A DNA stretch of 64,000 nucleotides. It comes from Galbibacter marinus (GTDB lineage: Bacteria; Bacteroidota; Bacteroidia; Flavobacteriales; Flavobacteriaceae). A program made the position numbers and the translations under genes. Positions 29,904 to 39,861 of this stretch are shown here, piece after piece (the first letter of the stretch is position 1; the number at the start of each line of letters is the position of its first letter). Location of the stretch: the NCBI RefSeq assembly GCF_000300875.1, contig NZ_AMSG01000006.1, positions 1 to 64,000 of the forward strand, in the 5' to 3' direction. The notes under the pieces were generated by a model. That model had not been told where the DNA came from. It did not search any database and saw only the letters and a program-made list of their open reading frames with translations.

Positions 29904-30281
29904 TTACGAATAAATCTTTAGATTCCGGTATAAAATGTATAAAGGAACATCAGAAATTAAAAGGTATTTCGATGGAGGTGAAATTACAGGATATTGGTAG
30001 AAATGACCTGTGAAATCATCAGGACAAACCGCATTAAATAGCAGCTTTGTTACTGTGATAGATGGTTTAATGACTGTTTCATCAGATTGGGAAATTTCAA
30101 CTGAAAAGCAACCGAACTGCGAAATTGTCGATTGACTTTTATTCAATGCTTGGGTCTGAGATACACCCAATTTGGACTGCATAAAATTTCGGACCTTACA
30201 TGGGGAAACTAAAAGCAACAACGCCAGTCCTGCAATGGAAAGCATAGTGACAATAGGTCTTATGTATAGTCTTTTTTTCAT
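29904..30281 (-). CDS. Small exported protein of unknown function at the right end of the efflux/thiol cluster
   Basis: 125 aa; N-terminal hydrophobic segment then SPCKVRNFMQSKLGVSQTQALNKSQ...; C-terminal VPLYILYRNLKIYS. Confidence 0.6.
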   Translation of the reverse strand: MKKRLYIRPIVTMLSIAGLALLLLVSPCKVRNFMQSKLGVSQTQALNKSQSTISQFGCFSVEISQSDETVIKPSITVTKLLFNAVCPDDFTGHFYQYPVISPPSKYLLISDVPLYILYRNLKIYS

Positions 30282-30428
30282 CTATGCAAAGGTAGTAAAA
30301 ATGAATACCAATAAGATGTTATAAATTTCTTAATGCATCAGCAGATTTCCAAAATACGGGAGAGATGAGCCTCGCATTCTCAATTTATATGTAAAATTCC
30401 AATACTATAGAGAGCCACACTATTGAAT

Positions 30429-31376
30429 TCACAACTTAAGCCACTGAAAACTGTTTTTAACAGCTTGTATTTTATAATTCTTAATTTGTATAGAAATAAT
30501 GGCGGTTTTTCGTGGTGCGACCTTTGTATTTGAAAAATGAGTATGAAATACATAGTATGCCTTACCGTTATGATTATAGAGTAGATCGCCATGACCACTT
30601 CCGTTTTCACCAGTAACAGTTCTTGAAATAAAAGGACTGTCTTTTATCTTCTTCCATGGGCCTTTGGGCGACTCACTGATGGCATAGCCCACTGCGTAAT
30701 CCTGATTTCTAAAATCATTAGCAGAATAGAGCATAACATACTTTCCATTCTTTTTAAATACCGTAGGACCCTCTGCTACTGGCCATGCTACTTTTTGAGT
30801 GTCTTCCCAGCCGGTTTCGGCATTAATGCATTCGGTAAGTGTTTCTGGTTTAATAGCCCGTAAGTTATCAGACAGCTCTGCCACGAAAATTCGATTGCCG
30901 TCTTGAAGTCTGACATGATACAAATAAATCTTATCACCATCAAACAGCACATAGGGATCTATTTGTTTAACATCCGACTCTAATACATTTCCGTTATTGA
31001 TGAAAGGGCCTAAGGGGTTATCACTGGTTGCAATGGCAATATGCTCATTAGCCGTATAGGCCATATAGTATTTTGAATGGTACTTAAAAACCTGTGGTGC
31101 CCAGAATCCTTTAGTTCCAAAAGCATCTCCTTTTTTTAAAGCAAACCCATCAGTTGCACCAATGGGGCCTTCCCAGTTTTTTAGATCGGTCGAACGATAT
31201 ACCAAAAAGCCTTCACCCTCAATGCGGGGGTCACCCTTTGTTCCATACAGATAATAAGTGCCTTGATCCTCAAAGATCGTGGGATCGGCCAGGTAAATCT
31301 GATCCATACTGAGCTCTTGACCAAAAAGCTGAATTGTAAAAATCAATAGTAGTACTTGAAAGCTTAATTGTTTCAT
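30429..31376 (-). CDS. Glycoside hydrolase family 43 protein
   Basis: 315 aa; signal peptide; YLADPTIFEDQGTYYLYGT, GFWAPQVFKYHSKYYMAYTA, WPVAEGPTVFKKNGKYVMLYSA. Confidence 0.93.
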   Translation of the reverse strand: MKQLSFQVLLLIFTIQLFGQELSMDQIYLADPTIFEDQGTYYLYGTKGDPRIEGEGFLVYRSTDLKNWEGPIGATDGFALKKGDAFGTKGFWAPQVFKYHSKYYMAYTANEHIAIATSDNPLGPFINNGNVLESDVKQIDPYVLFDGDKIYLYHVRLQDGNRIFVAELSDNLRAIKPETLTECINAETGWEDTQKVAWPVAEGPTVFKKNGKYVMLYSANDFRNQDYAVGYAISESPKGPWKKIKDSPFISRTVTGENGSGHGDLLYNHNGKAYYVFHTHFSNTKVAPRKTAIISIQIKNYKIQAVKNSFQWLKL

Positions 31377-31404
31377 TTTTGATGAGTTCTATAATTTGTA
31401 AAAA

Positions 31405-32577
31405 CTATTCCGGCGAATTGGCTAACGGCATTGGTTTTGGCGTTGTTGAAGGTCCGTGGACTACTAATTTTCCATTGCCCAGAATTTTCATTTCATCAAT
31501 AAAAACTACACGTTGATCTCCAGTAGCCTTGGTTCTGCCGTGATACACGCAGTATATTTTGTTGTCATGAGAGGAAAATACCAAGCTATTATGCCCGGTA
31601 CCCGTTACCTCACCGCCACTACCTATGTTTTTCTCTAAAACAGGATTGTTGTCTGCTTTGGTGTAGGGTCCCAATGGGGAAGAGGCTGTGGCATAGCCTA
31701 CTGCATAATTTTCACCTCCAAAATAATTAGCGGAGTACATCATATAATAGGTGTTCCGGTGTTTAAAAGTGAAGGATCCTTCAGTCCACCTTCGGTTTAC
31801 CTCCTTTGAGGTCACCGATCGGCTTTCCCATTCTGCATTTTTATCCTCCAATGTTAATGGAGGACGGAGCAATAATACGGGATCGCCTATTACCCCTGAA
31901 AAATCCGACTTTAGTTTTATGCCATACACCCAACTTTCTTCAATTTCATCAAACCAACCTTTTTCCCTCGCCCATTTTGAGATTTCTGATTCTACAGGGT
32001 GTTTATAACATACCCTGGAATAGTATAAATAAAACTCCCCACTATCGTCCTGAAATACATTGGCATCTATAATGGGATAACCCGGGTCAAAAAGAGGTTC
32101 GTCTTTAAGATCCTCAAAGGGTCCGGTAGGACTATCTGCTACTGCAACACCTATTTTAAAATTCTCAAGTTCATTGTTGGGATTATGTTTCCACTGAGCG
32201 CTGAAAAACATATAATATTTGCTGCCGAATTTGTAAACCTCAGGAGCCCAAAAAGCACTTGTACTCCAAGAATCATTTGTGTTTCCTGTGTATACCTGTC
32301 CCATAAATTCCCAATTTATAAGATCAGTCGACATATAGGTGGCAAAACCATCTTTTGCACCACCACCCGTACCATACATATAGTAGTTGCCATTGTCATC
32401 ATTTAGAATAAAAGGATCGCCAAATTCCACAGAAAGGGGATTGCTATATGTTTTTTCGGACGATATTTTGTCTTGATCTGTACTATCATACTTGGAAGAT
32501 TTAGTGGTCTTGCGATCAGCACACGACAAAATCGTGATGCACACTAAACATTTTACTAAAATGAATTTTAATTTCAT
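31405..32577 (-). CDS. Glycoside hydrolase family 43 protein (lipoprotein)
   Basis: 390 aa; lipobox ILSCAD; FGDPFILNDDNGNYYMYGTGG, AFWAPEVYKFGSKYYMFFSA, WTEGSFTFKHRNTYYMMYSA. Confidence 0.93.
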   Translation of the reverse strand: MKLKFILVKCLVCITILSCADRKTTKSSKYDSTDQDKISSEKTYSNPLSVEFGDPFILNDDNGNYYMYGTGGGAKDGFATYMSTDLINWEFMGQVYTGNTNDSWSTSAFWAPEVYKFGSKYYMFFSAQWKHNPNNELENFKIGVAVADSPTGPFEDLKDEPLFDPGYPIIDANVFQDDSGEFYLYYSRVCYKHPVESEISKWAREKGWFDEIEESWVYGIKLKSDFSGVIGDPVLLLRPPLTLEDKNAEWESRSVTSKEVNRRWTEGSFTFKHRNTYYMMYSANYFGGENYAVGYATASSPLGPYTKADNNPVLEKNIGSGGEVTGTGHNSLVFSSHDNKIYCVYHGRTKATGDQRVVFIDEMKILGNGKLVVHGPSTTPKPMPLANSPE

Positions 32578-33210
32578 AATTTTTATTATATAACCTGCTA
32601 CGCAAAGGAATTAAACAATGTCGTTATTTTTGGAATATCGTCCCATCTTTCGAGATGAGTTATTCCATGACACCCTGGTGGTTTTAATGATGGGGGGTGC
32701 CTGTTTCTCCAGAGTGCAACAAGCTGAATACTTTTCTGCTCAAAGTAGCTGAATTATATGTGAATCTTAGAGTTTATACGTTTCAATAATTCTACAGATT
32801 AATTCAACTTTAAAAATAAAGCTAAATATCAAACCATTGTGCATCAATTTATTGACTGAAAGCACTAAATGAAATATCTAAACTGGATTAACTAAACTGG
32901 ATTATCTGATTGATTGCGCTTCATACCCTATAAATGCTTTGTAATGGTGGTAGGCAATTTGTTGATTTCAGTTGACCCTAGGATGTTTAATGCGCAGCCG
33001 GTTACTTGATGTAAGTTATGTAGTCAAAGTGCACTTAGAGGGAAATAGGGGAGTGTAGTTTACAAATTCTGTCCGGTTTCTCCATCCTTTAGGCTATCCA
33101 CAAAGGAAGCTATCATTAAATGAATATTGATTGGCAGGGTACTCTAAGTTGATAACAATTAAAACGGAGTAAGCTTGAGTTAATCAATTGAAACTGCTAT
33201 TAATGAATTT

Positions 33211-33250
33211 CGGGTCTATGTTGAATACCAACTATTCAATATAGACCCGG
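33211..33250. terminator. Strong terminator-like hairpin
   Basis: CGGGTCTATGTTGAATA-ccaac-TATTCAATATAGACCCGG; 17-bp stem with one G:T wobble; downstream of minus-strand ORFs 34221->33340. Confidence 0.75.
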
Positions 33251-33339
33251 AGTTTTGTTATTCACTATTCCTTCGCTTTCTTTTTTTGTAATTATGGAAC
33301 AGTGATTTGCATCTCTGTAAGAATGTTTTTATTTAAATT

Positions 33340-34221
33340 TTAATAGGCTTTTAAAAACTCTAAACTTCCCTTAGTTTCTTCCCACAAGTCCTTATTTGCC
33401 ATTACATAGGAAGTTGCCTCGCTAGAATCTCCAAGGCTAATGTATTCAGGATGATTTTTAGGTAATCGTTTTTTGCCTGTTAAATACCCAATAACGTGCT
33501 CGTTGGATTTTATTGCTTGCTTTAACTGAGATTTTGCGTCTGCCATATTAGCATTTTTTAAATATTACAGTACCCTGTTGTAATTCCAGTGGGCAGCACT
33601 TTCGTCAGGAGTTAATTTGTATAACTTCTCATACCCTTTAAAATCATCCATTTTTAAAAGTAGTGAAGATAATTTATATCGGATACCCTGATTATCGTTA
33701 GGGTTTAAATCCAACATCTCCCAATATATAGAAGCAGCTTCTTGATGTTGTCCTGAGAGTGCCAAGCATTCTTCTAATCCTGCTTTAGCACGCATATAAG
33801 GGCGTGTTTCTAAAAGACCCCAGAAATGACCTTTGTCTTCTTTGAATGCTTGTTTCCCTAATTTTTTCTCTCCTGCCTTTACTCCCTGTTTATATAACTG
33901 TAGTGCTTTTTCAAAATTGGGTTCTTTTTCAGCCAAATAATTGTAAATATCTGCATTGTCCGCGTCTAATTCTAACGCTTTTTCTGCTAGTTGTTTTCCT
34001 TTTTTTACCGTTGAGTCATAGGCTTCATAAATGAGGTCCTGCGCTTTTTGTTCATTTGAAAGGTCTCCTGAGCATATATTGTCTATAGACTTTCCAGCCA
34101 TTCCATTCATAAAAGATCGAACCTGATCTTCGGACTGTAATACTTCTTTTTGCATTTCTGCGAATATCTTAGCCATCAACTGTTCGGTAAGCATTTTACG
34201 TGAAGTCTTTTTATTTCCCAT
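33340..34221 (-). pseudogene. TPR protein resembling bacterial ST7-like proteins, split by one in-frame TAA
   Basis: ORFs 33565..34221 and 33340..33546 are in the same frame; junction reads ...SAAHWNYNRVL*YLKNANMADAKSQLKQAIKSNEHVIGYLTGKKRLPKNHPEYISLGDSSEATSYV... Confidence 0.75.
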
Positions 34222-34432
34222 TTCATGAATGTTTATATTTCAAAAATAATAATTTTGACCAGTATCGTTGCGAGTTCAAAATACAATTTCGCATTTTTAA
34301 CAGTACTGAAATAAGTTTAGTAGAATAGCGCCACATGCCTTGGAGGTATAGCATCCTAGACAATTGGCCGGTTATTTCTATGCGCCTTATCGGGAAACGA
34401 TTTTTCGGAGATATCTATAAAATTTCAGGGAG

Positions 34433-34633
34433 TCAAAAACCCTTTCGGATACATGCAACTTCCCCAATTATTTCAAAATTTCGAATCATAGCATCTTGCT
34501 CCATCCACTTTAACTCAAATTCTTCAAATTTTTGAAGTCTTTCTACTAATTCAAGAATCTTGTCAATACATTCCTCTATGTCCCTTAATCTAAATAAGTC
34601 TCTTTCCTTTTGCTCTATAAAATATCTTAGCAT
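34433..34633 (-). pseudogene. HepT-like (DUF86) protein, C-terminally truncated
   Basis: RDIEECIDKILELVERLQKFEEFELKWMEQDAMIRNFEIIGEVA matches HepT; the RxxxH region is missing. Confidence 0.6.
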
Positions 34634-34895
34634 CAGTTAAAATTCTGTCCTTTAGTCCCGGGTGGATCGCTATAAATTCCACTAAATCTACATTTTTTTT
34701 AAGCAATTCCTGTAGTTTTATTTGGAGCCCTGCCAAGTCAAATAAAGATTATTTAGAATTAAAAGAATAGAATATATCAATATCACTACTTTCTATAGAT
34801 TCATTTCTTGCCACCGAACCAAACACCCCAATTTTAATGGGATTAAATGGTTTCATGGTGTTTATAATGATATCTATCTGACTTTGTGTTAGCAT
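34590..34895 (-). pseudogene. MntA-like nucleotidyltransferase antitoxin with in-frame stop
   Basis: MLTQSQIDIIINTMKPFNPIKIGVFGSVARNESIESSDIDIFYSFNSK*SLFDLAGLQIKLQELLKKNVDLVEFIAIHPGLKDRILTDAKIF...; GSVAR..SDIDI nucleotidyltransferase motif; TAA at 34749-34751. Confidence 0.7.
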
Positions 34896-35180
34896 ATAAA
34901 ATATAGCAATTTTGTGGATTAAAATGAATTTAATCGGTACCTTAAAACGGTACAACAATAAATGAGGTTAGCCATAACAGAATCATTCTATGCCAAAATT
35001 AACACGTTCGCTGCACAGTTTAGAGAGGTAATAAATGTGGAATCCTTTCATTACAGATTAACCACAATATTTGCATAAAACACAGCATTTAGGTATGATC
35101 CATACTTTTCGATTGAAATATGGTCCAGTAAATACAGATTATCCCGTCCTAAAAAAACTTTACAGGATTTGTTATAATTA

Positions 35181-35426
35181 CTAATTGAACTTTAGCTGCG
35201 GAAAAAGACTTTCCGCATGTTTAAAGAAATCTGAAAGGTTCATACCTTGGGTTTCGCAGATATTTATGATCGTTTGCAGACTGGCACTTTCAGTCTTAAG
35301 ACCTTTAATGTTGCGTACCGTCTTTTCGTCAATATTATTTTTGTTAGCAAATTCTGTATTGTTAGTAACCTGCTTTATCCATAGCTCATTCAAGGCCTTT
35401 ACTATATATACATTCCTATCATCCAT
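35181..35426 (-). CDS. Helix-turn-helix (XRE-like) regulator
   Basis: MDDRNVYIVKALNELWIKQVTNNTEFANKNNIDEKTVRNIKGLKTESASLQTIINICETQGMNLSDFF. Confidence 0.75.
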   Translation of the reverse strand: MDDRNVYIVKALNELWIKQVTNNTEFANKNNIDEKTVRNIKGLKTESASLQTIINICETQGMNLSDFFKHAESLFPQLKFN

Positions 35427-35621
35427 TTTAACAAATAAAAGGATTGTAAATAAAAACATCTCGGATTTAAATCCGAATAAAGGTAGTTTTTACGTAATTG
35501 ACTTCTGCTTTGAGTTTAGAAAAATGCATTCTTATTAAGTTGTAGTCACTGGATCTATTTTTTTAGAATTCGATTGGTTATTATGCACCCTTTAACTTGT
35601 TACGACTCTTTAGCTCCACTA

Positions 35622-36740
35622 TTATAATTCTAATGTTTTCTTTGCCCCGGTTTTACATACTTCATAAATAGCATCTATAATTTTAAGGTCTTTAACTGCT
35701 TCCACTCCGTCAACCGGTACCACTGCTTGTTCACCTGCTAAGATAACCCCTGCCATTTTATCCACTTGCAGAGTCTGGTGGGTGACATGTGGCTTTGTTA
35801 ATTCACCCTTATGTGTGCGTCCTTTTATTGGCCCATAGCCCGTAGAGGGTTGTAGTTCGGCAAATCCCTTGTCTCCATTTAAGAAAAATCGGTCTAGATG
35901 ATTCATACTGTATGTGGACAAACAGGAAGCAACCGCTCCTGTGGGAAAGCCCAGCTGAAATAAAATAGTTTCGTCTACACCTTCTTTGAACTTTATAGGA
36001 TCCGTTTTGGTTTCCTGGGCGGTAACCCAGATGGGGTCTTCACCTACCATATAACGGGCACCATTAATGGAGTAAACACCTATATCCATTAAGGATCCGC
36101 CACCTGCCAATTCTTTATTCAGTCGCCACTGATTGGGGTCTCCAATTTTGAAACCACTGAGCCCCTCGAAAAATAAAATTTTTCCAAACTCTCCTTCATT
36201 TCGCATTCGGATAATCTCCAGTGTATTGGGTTCAAAATGCATGCGATAACCCACCAATAATTTTACATTTGCCTTATTGCATGCATCCACCATTTCTTGT
36301 CCCTGTTGTGCATTCAAAGCCATTGGCTTTTCACATATGGCATGTTTTCCGGCTGCAGCTATTCGAAGTACTGCTGGATGATGAAGGGCATTGGGTGTGA
36401 TAACATATATGGCATCAATGTCCGGGTTGTCTTTAACACTGTCGTAATTTTCATAATTATAGCAATTCTTCTTTGGAATACCATATTTGGCTTGCCAGTC
36501 TTTAACTTTAGCAGGTGTACCACTGATAACACCCACGAGTTTGGCACGTTTACAATTTTGCATGGCCTCCGCTACTCGGGTACCATAGCTTCCCAATCCC
36601 ATAATGGCTACACGTAACACAGGTCCGTCATATAATTGGTCGTAAAAATTGAATTGTTCTGATGAACCGTATAGTGGTAAAAATGGTATGGCTACAGCCG
36701 AAGTAGTAAGTTTTTGTAGAAAATCGCGACGTGAATTCAT
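35622..36740 (-). CDS. Gfo/Idh/MocA family oxidoreductase with Tat signal
   Basis: 372 aa; MNSRRDFLQKL Tat motif; VAIMGLGSYGTRVAEAM, AICEKPMALN, MDIGVYSINGARYM. Confidence 0.95.
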   Translation of the reverse strand: MNSRRDFLQKLTTSAVAIPFLPLYGSSEQFNFYDQLYDGPVLRVAIMGLGSYGTRVAEAMQNCKRAKLVGVISGTPAKVKDWQAKYGIPKKNCYNYENYDSVKDNPDIDAIYVITPNALHHPAVLRIAAAGKHAICEKPMALNAQQGQEMVDACNKANVKLLVGYRMHFEPNTLEIIRMRNEGEFGKILFFEGLSGFKIGDPNQWRLNKELAGGGSLMDIGVYSINGARYMVGEDPIWVTAQETKTDPIKFKEGVDETILFQLGFPTGAVASCLSTYSMNHLDRFFLNGDKGFAELQPSTGYGPIKGRTHKGELTKPHVTHQTLQVDKMAGVILAGEQAVVPVDGVEAVKDLKIIDAIYEVCKTGAKKTLEL

Positions 36741-37057
36741 GAAATATAATGTTTTTGGTATGGTGTTCTAAAAATAGGGAAAAAATAGAGTTTTCTTAAG
36801 GCCTAATTTGAGTTTTATTATATATAGTACCCAAAGAGATATTTTTATCCTACCTAAAATCAAAACACCCACAATGAGTTGTATACATGGTTGAGTGAAT
36901 AAGGTGTTTGACAGTAATGCGCTTGTTTGTTGTCTTGTGAGCCTAGTACACCTAAGGTTTTTGAAGCCTTAATAAATACTGAACTATTTTTAGGCATGCC
37001 AACGTACAAATCTAGAGTATGATAATTACCCCAATAGCCTTCCAAATGCTTTAGGGT

Positions 37058-37738
37058 TTAGATAAGCCCCAATTCTCTTGCAGTTTCTATCAATTTTCGG
37101 TTTTCTGCGGACTTCACATTAAGGCGTATTCTTAATTGTGATTTTCGCTTTGCTAAAGCGGACCTAGATAGTGGTACGATTTCTGCTATTTCACTGAGGT
37201 TTGCTCCACTGGCGAGTTCGTATAATATGCGGCGATCTATCTCATCGAGATTGTAGTCATTTCTCATATAGGATTCCAATACCGTTAATACTGTTGGGCT
37301 GTAATACTTAACGCCTGTTATAATTTGACGGATAATAAGATAAAATTCCTTTGGATCCAGATCACTTTTTATTAAAAAGGCAGCCGGGTCTAGTTGCTTT
37401 AGTAAGGTACCTATCCTATAGGGTTCATTATAGGTTGTAACAATAACGATTTTACTTTTTGGATATCTCTTTTTGATCATTAAACCAATGTCTTCACCGG
37501 TAATTATATTTTTTTCAGCCATGTGCGGTAATTTTATATCCAGAAATACAAAATCTATGGTATACGCCAAACTGGTTTGTTCTAATAGATCCATAGCCTG
37601 AGCGGATGAATGAACCTCTACCGTATTAATACGCATGGATTCTTTTTCACCTACCTCTTGTATTATGTCTTTTAACTGTTTGGTAAACATCCGGTGATCA
37701 TCAATTACCACTACATTCATTACTTTTTTTTCCATCAT
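37058..37738 (-). CDS. Response regulator with C-terminal HTH (pair 1)
   Basis: 226 aa; VVVIDDHRMF, DFVFLDIKLP, C-terminal LSEIAEIVPLSRSALAKRKSQLR. Confidence 0.9.
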   Translation of the reverse strand: MMEKKVMNVVVIDDHRMFTKQLKDIIQEVGEKESMRINTVEVHSSAQAMDLLEQTSLAYTIDFVFLDIKLPHMAEKNIITGEDIGLMIKKRYPKSKIVIVTTYNEPYRIGTLLKQLDPAAFLIKSDLDPKEFYLIIRQIITGVKYYSPTVLTVLESYMRNDYNLDEIDRRILYELASGANLSEIAEIVPLSRSALAKRKSQLRIRLNVKSAENRKLIETARELGLI

Positions 37739-37748
37739 GAAATCATTA

Positions 37749-39815
37749 TTAAGTTAGCGTTGGGATGCGGCCATGGATCCTTGTTCCTATTCCGGGTTGG
37801 GGATAGAATACTATTTTTCCGTGAATTTCTTCAATGTTTCTATGCATTAGCTTAAGCCCTAATGAAGCTTTAGTTTCTGACTTTATAAAACCGCTGCCAT
37901 CATCTCTTATAACAAAATGCAAGCCTGGCTCAAAACCATAGAATACAACTTTAAAATGTCGAGCGTTGGCGTACTTAATACAGTTGTTTAAACTCTCTGA
38001 AATAATATAATATAGTTTAATCTTAATAGGTAATGTTATAGTTTCCCATTGGATATACTGGTCTGTATGGAGTTGAAACGCAATTTTGGCATCGTCACAG
38101 CGACTTTTGAATTTACCTGTTATATCATTTACAAAATCCGTTTCGAAAGAATTTGCATTGGAATATAATCCGTTGGATAAATCCCTAAGGGTTTTTTCGA
38201 CTTTATGAAGTAGGTCGATATCGGACAATTGTTCTCTGATTTGCTCATTAGATCCATTTAAATATAGCCTGAACCACTTTAAACGCAGTACACTTAAAGA
38301 TCCCATAACCTCTGTATGTAATATGTTTGAAATGCGTAACCGTTCTTTTTGCTGACCACTAAAGTTTTCGTTCTCCAATTTCAGTATTCTTTCTTCGATA
38401 TTCTTTTGTATATTTTTAAGCTTAAGAACTTTAAGCTTAGAAGACTGGTAGGAGTCGAGAATTATCTTAGTTAAAACTACTATGACAAGGACTGCAAATG
38501 CGGTAATATGGTAATTTTTATTTTGTAGAGCCCTCGCTTGCTCCCGATACTCTTGGGTTTCATATTGGATTCGCGCAAATTTATTGTGCACCTTACTTTG
38601 TACTAAATAAATTTTATCGCTAAGTGTCTTGTGAGCCTTCAAATAGTGATTGCTTGATGCTATGTCAAGTTCAGAGAGCAATGTGAGACATTTCAAGGTT
38701 TCACTATGACTTTTAATTCTTCTGCTTATTTGTAGTGCAATTTCTGCAAGAAATATGGCCTGTGCAGTATCTTTTTTTATAGCATAAAACTCAGCTAAGT
38801 GCAAGGTGCCGGTCACTATACCTATGTGATCTTGGTTGGATTTACGTATTTGTAAAGACTCATTAAAGTCATCTGCCTTTACTTTGGGATCACCCATTAA
38901 TAATTTGGTATACGCAATATTGTCAATTATTCGCGCCAAATGGGCTGAGTATGTATCAGAAAGTTCAGGCACTTGCAATGCTTGATTAAAATGTGCCAGG
39001 GCAGTGGTGTACTCTGTTTTTTCGCGAAACAGGACCCCTATATTATTATTCAACTGAGATTTTAGAAGTTCCTCATTATCCAGCCTATCGATATATCTCA
39101 TGGCTGTTTTGTAGTAGCTTAGCGCATTGTCAGGTTCTTTTAATTTGCTTTGTATGATACCTAAAAGATTATAGCAAAGCGCAAGCTGTTTATACTTGCC
39201 TAGTGGTTCGAAATAATTGATGGTAGCGATGAGCAAAACTTCACTTAAGGTGTAGTTTTTTATTCTACTTTGAATAATGGCCATATGGTATAGCATCTTC
39301 CCGCTATAGTAGGAGTGTCCAGCTATTTCATAGAGCTCATACGCTTTTTTATAATGAATATAGGAACTGTCAAACCTTTGGTTTCGAAGGTGGAAAATGG
39401 CATAGTTCCAATGAGATTCAGCTAATAATTCTGTTTCACCTTCTTTTAAGGCGTATTCTATGATTTTCGCGTTGATAATTCTAAAGCTGCCCGAATCCTT
39501 TATCTTTAAGTATGCTGAGGCTACTTTAGATAGGTAATCATACTTTAAGGAATCATTCGAGACGGCTTTGGTATAATGATAAGCGCTGTCTATGATAATT
39601 TTCTTTTCTGCCCTGGATCCTGTACTGTTTTTCTTTCGTTTCAGCCATAGGGATACCTGGTCCTTGTTGTAGTCATGTTTTTCGAATATTTCACTGATAC
39701 AGGAATAATTAGAAATAACAATTACAAAAAGAACAAGGTATTGGCAATATATTAGCTTAACGTCAATACTTGAAAATTTAATGTAAACTACTAAATAATT
39801 GAAAGCCTCCAACAT
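37749..39815 (-). CDS. TPR-containing sensor histidine kinase (pair 1)
   Basis: 688 aa; TPR array; HisKA_3-like KERLRISNILHTEVMGSLSVLRL; HATPase SESLNNCIKYANA...GLKLMHRNIEEIHGKI. Confidence 0.9.
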   Translation of the reverse strand: MLEAFNYLVVYIKFSSIDVKLIYCQYLVLFVIVISNYSCISEIFEKHDYNKDQVSLWLKRKKNSTGSRAEKKIIIDSAYHYTKAVSNDSLKYDYLSKVASAYLKIKDSGSFRIINAKIIEYALKEGETELLAESHWNYAIFHLRNQRFDSSYIHYKKAYELYEIAGHSYYSGKMLYHMAIIQSRIKNYTLSEVLLIATINYFEPLGKYKQLALCYNLLGIIQSKLKEPDNALSYYKTAMRYIDRLDNEELLKSQLNNNIGVLFREKTEYTTALAHFNQALQVPELSDTYSAHLARIIDNIAYTKLLMGDPKVKADDFNESLQIRKSNQDHIGIVTGTLHLAEFYAIKKDTAQAIFLAEIALQISRRIKSHSETLKCLTLLSELDIASSNHYLKAHKTLSDKIYLVQSKVHNKFARIQYETQEYREQARALQNKNYHITAFAVLVIVVLTKIILDSYQSSKLKVLKLKNIQKNIEERILKLENENFSGQQKERLRISNILHTEVMGSLSVLRLKWFRLYLNGSNEQIREQLSDIDLLHKVEKTLRDLSNGLYSNANSFETDFVNDITGKFKSRCDDAKIAFQLHTDQYIQWETITLPIKIKLYYIISESLNNCIKYANARHFKVVFYGFEPGLHFVIRDDGSGFIKSETKASLGLKLMHRNIEEIHGKIVFYPQPGIGTRIHGRIPTLT

Positions 39816-39861
39816 TGGAATGCCGGAGGTTATTCACAATTTTAAATATCAGAAGAAAATC

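Noticed and set aside
30429-36740. GH43 pair plus Gfo/Idh/MocA oxidoreductase as a polysaccharide utilisation locus
   Set aside because: No SusC/SusD pair or hybrid sensor is adjacent; about 3 kb of decayed sequence and a terminator separate the genes.
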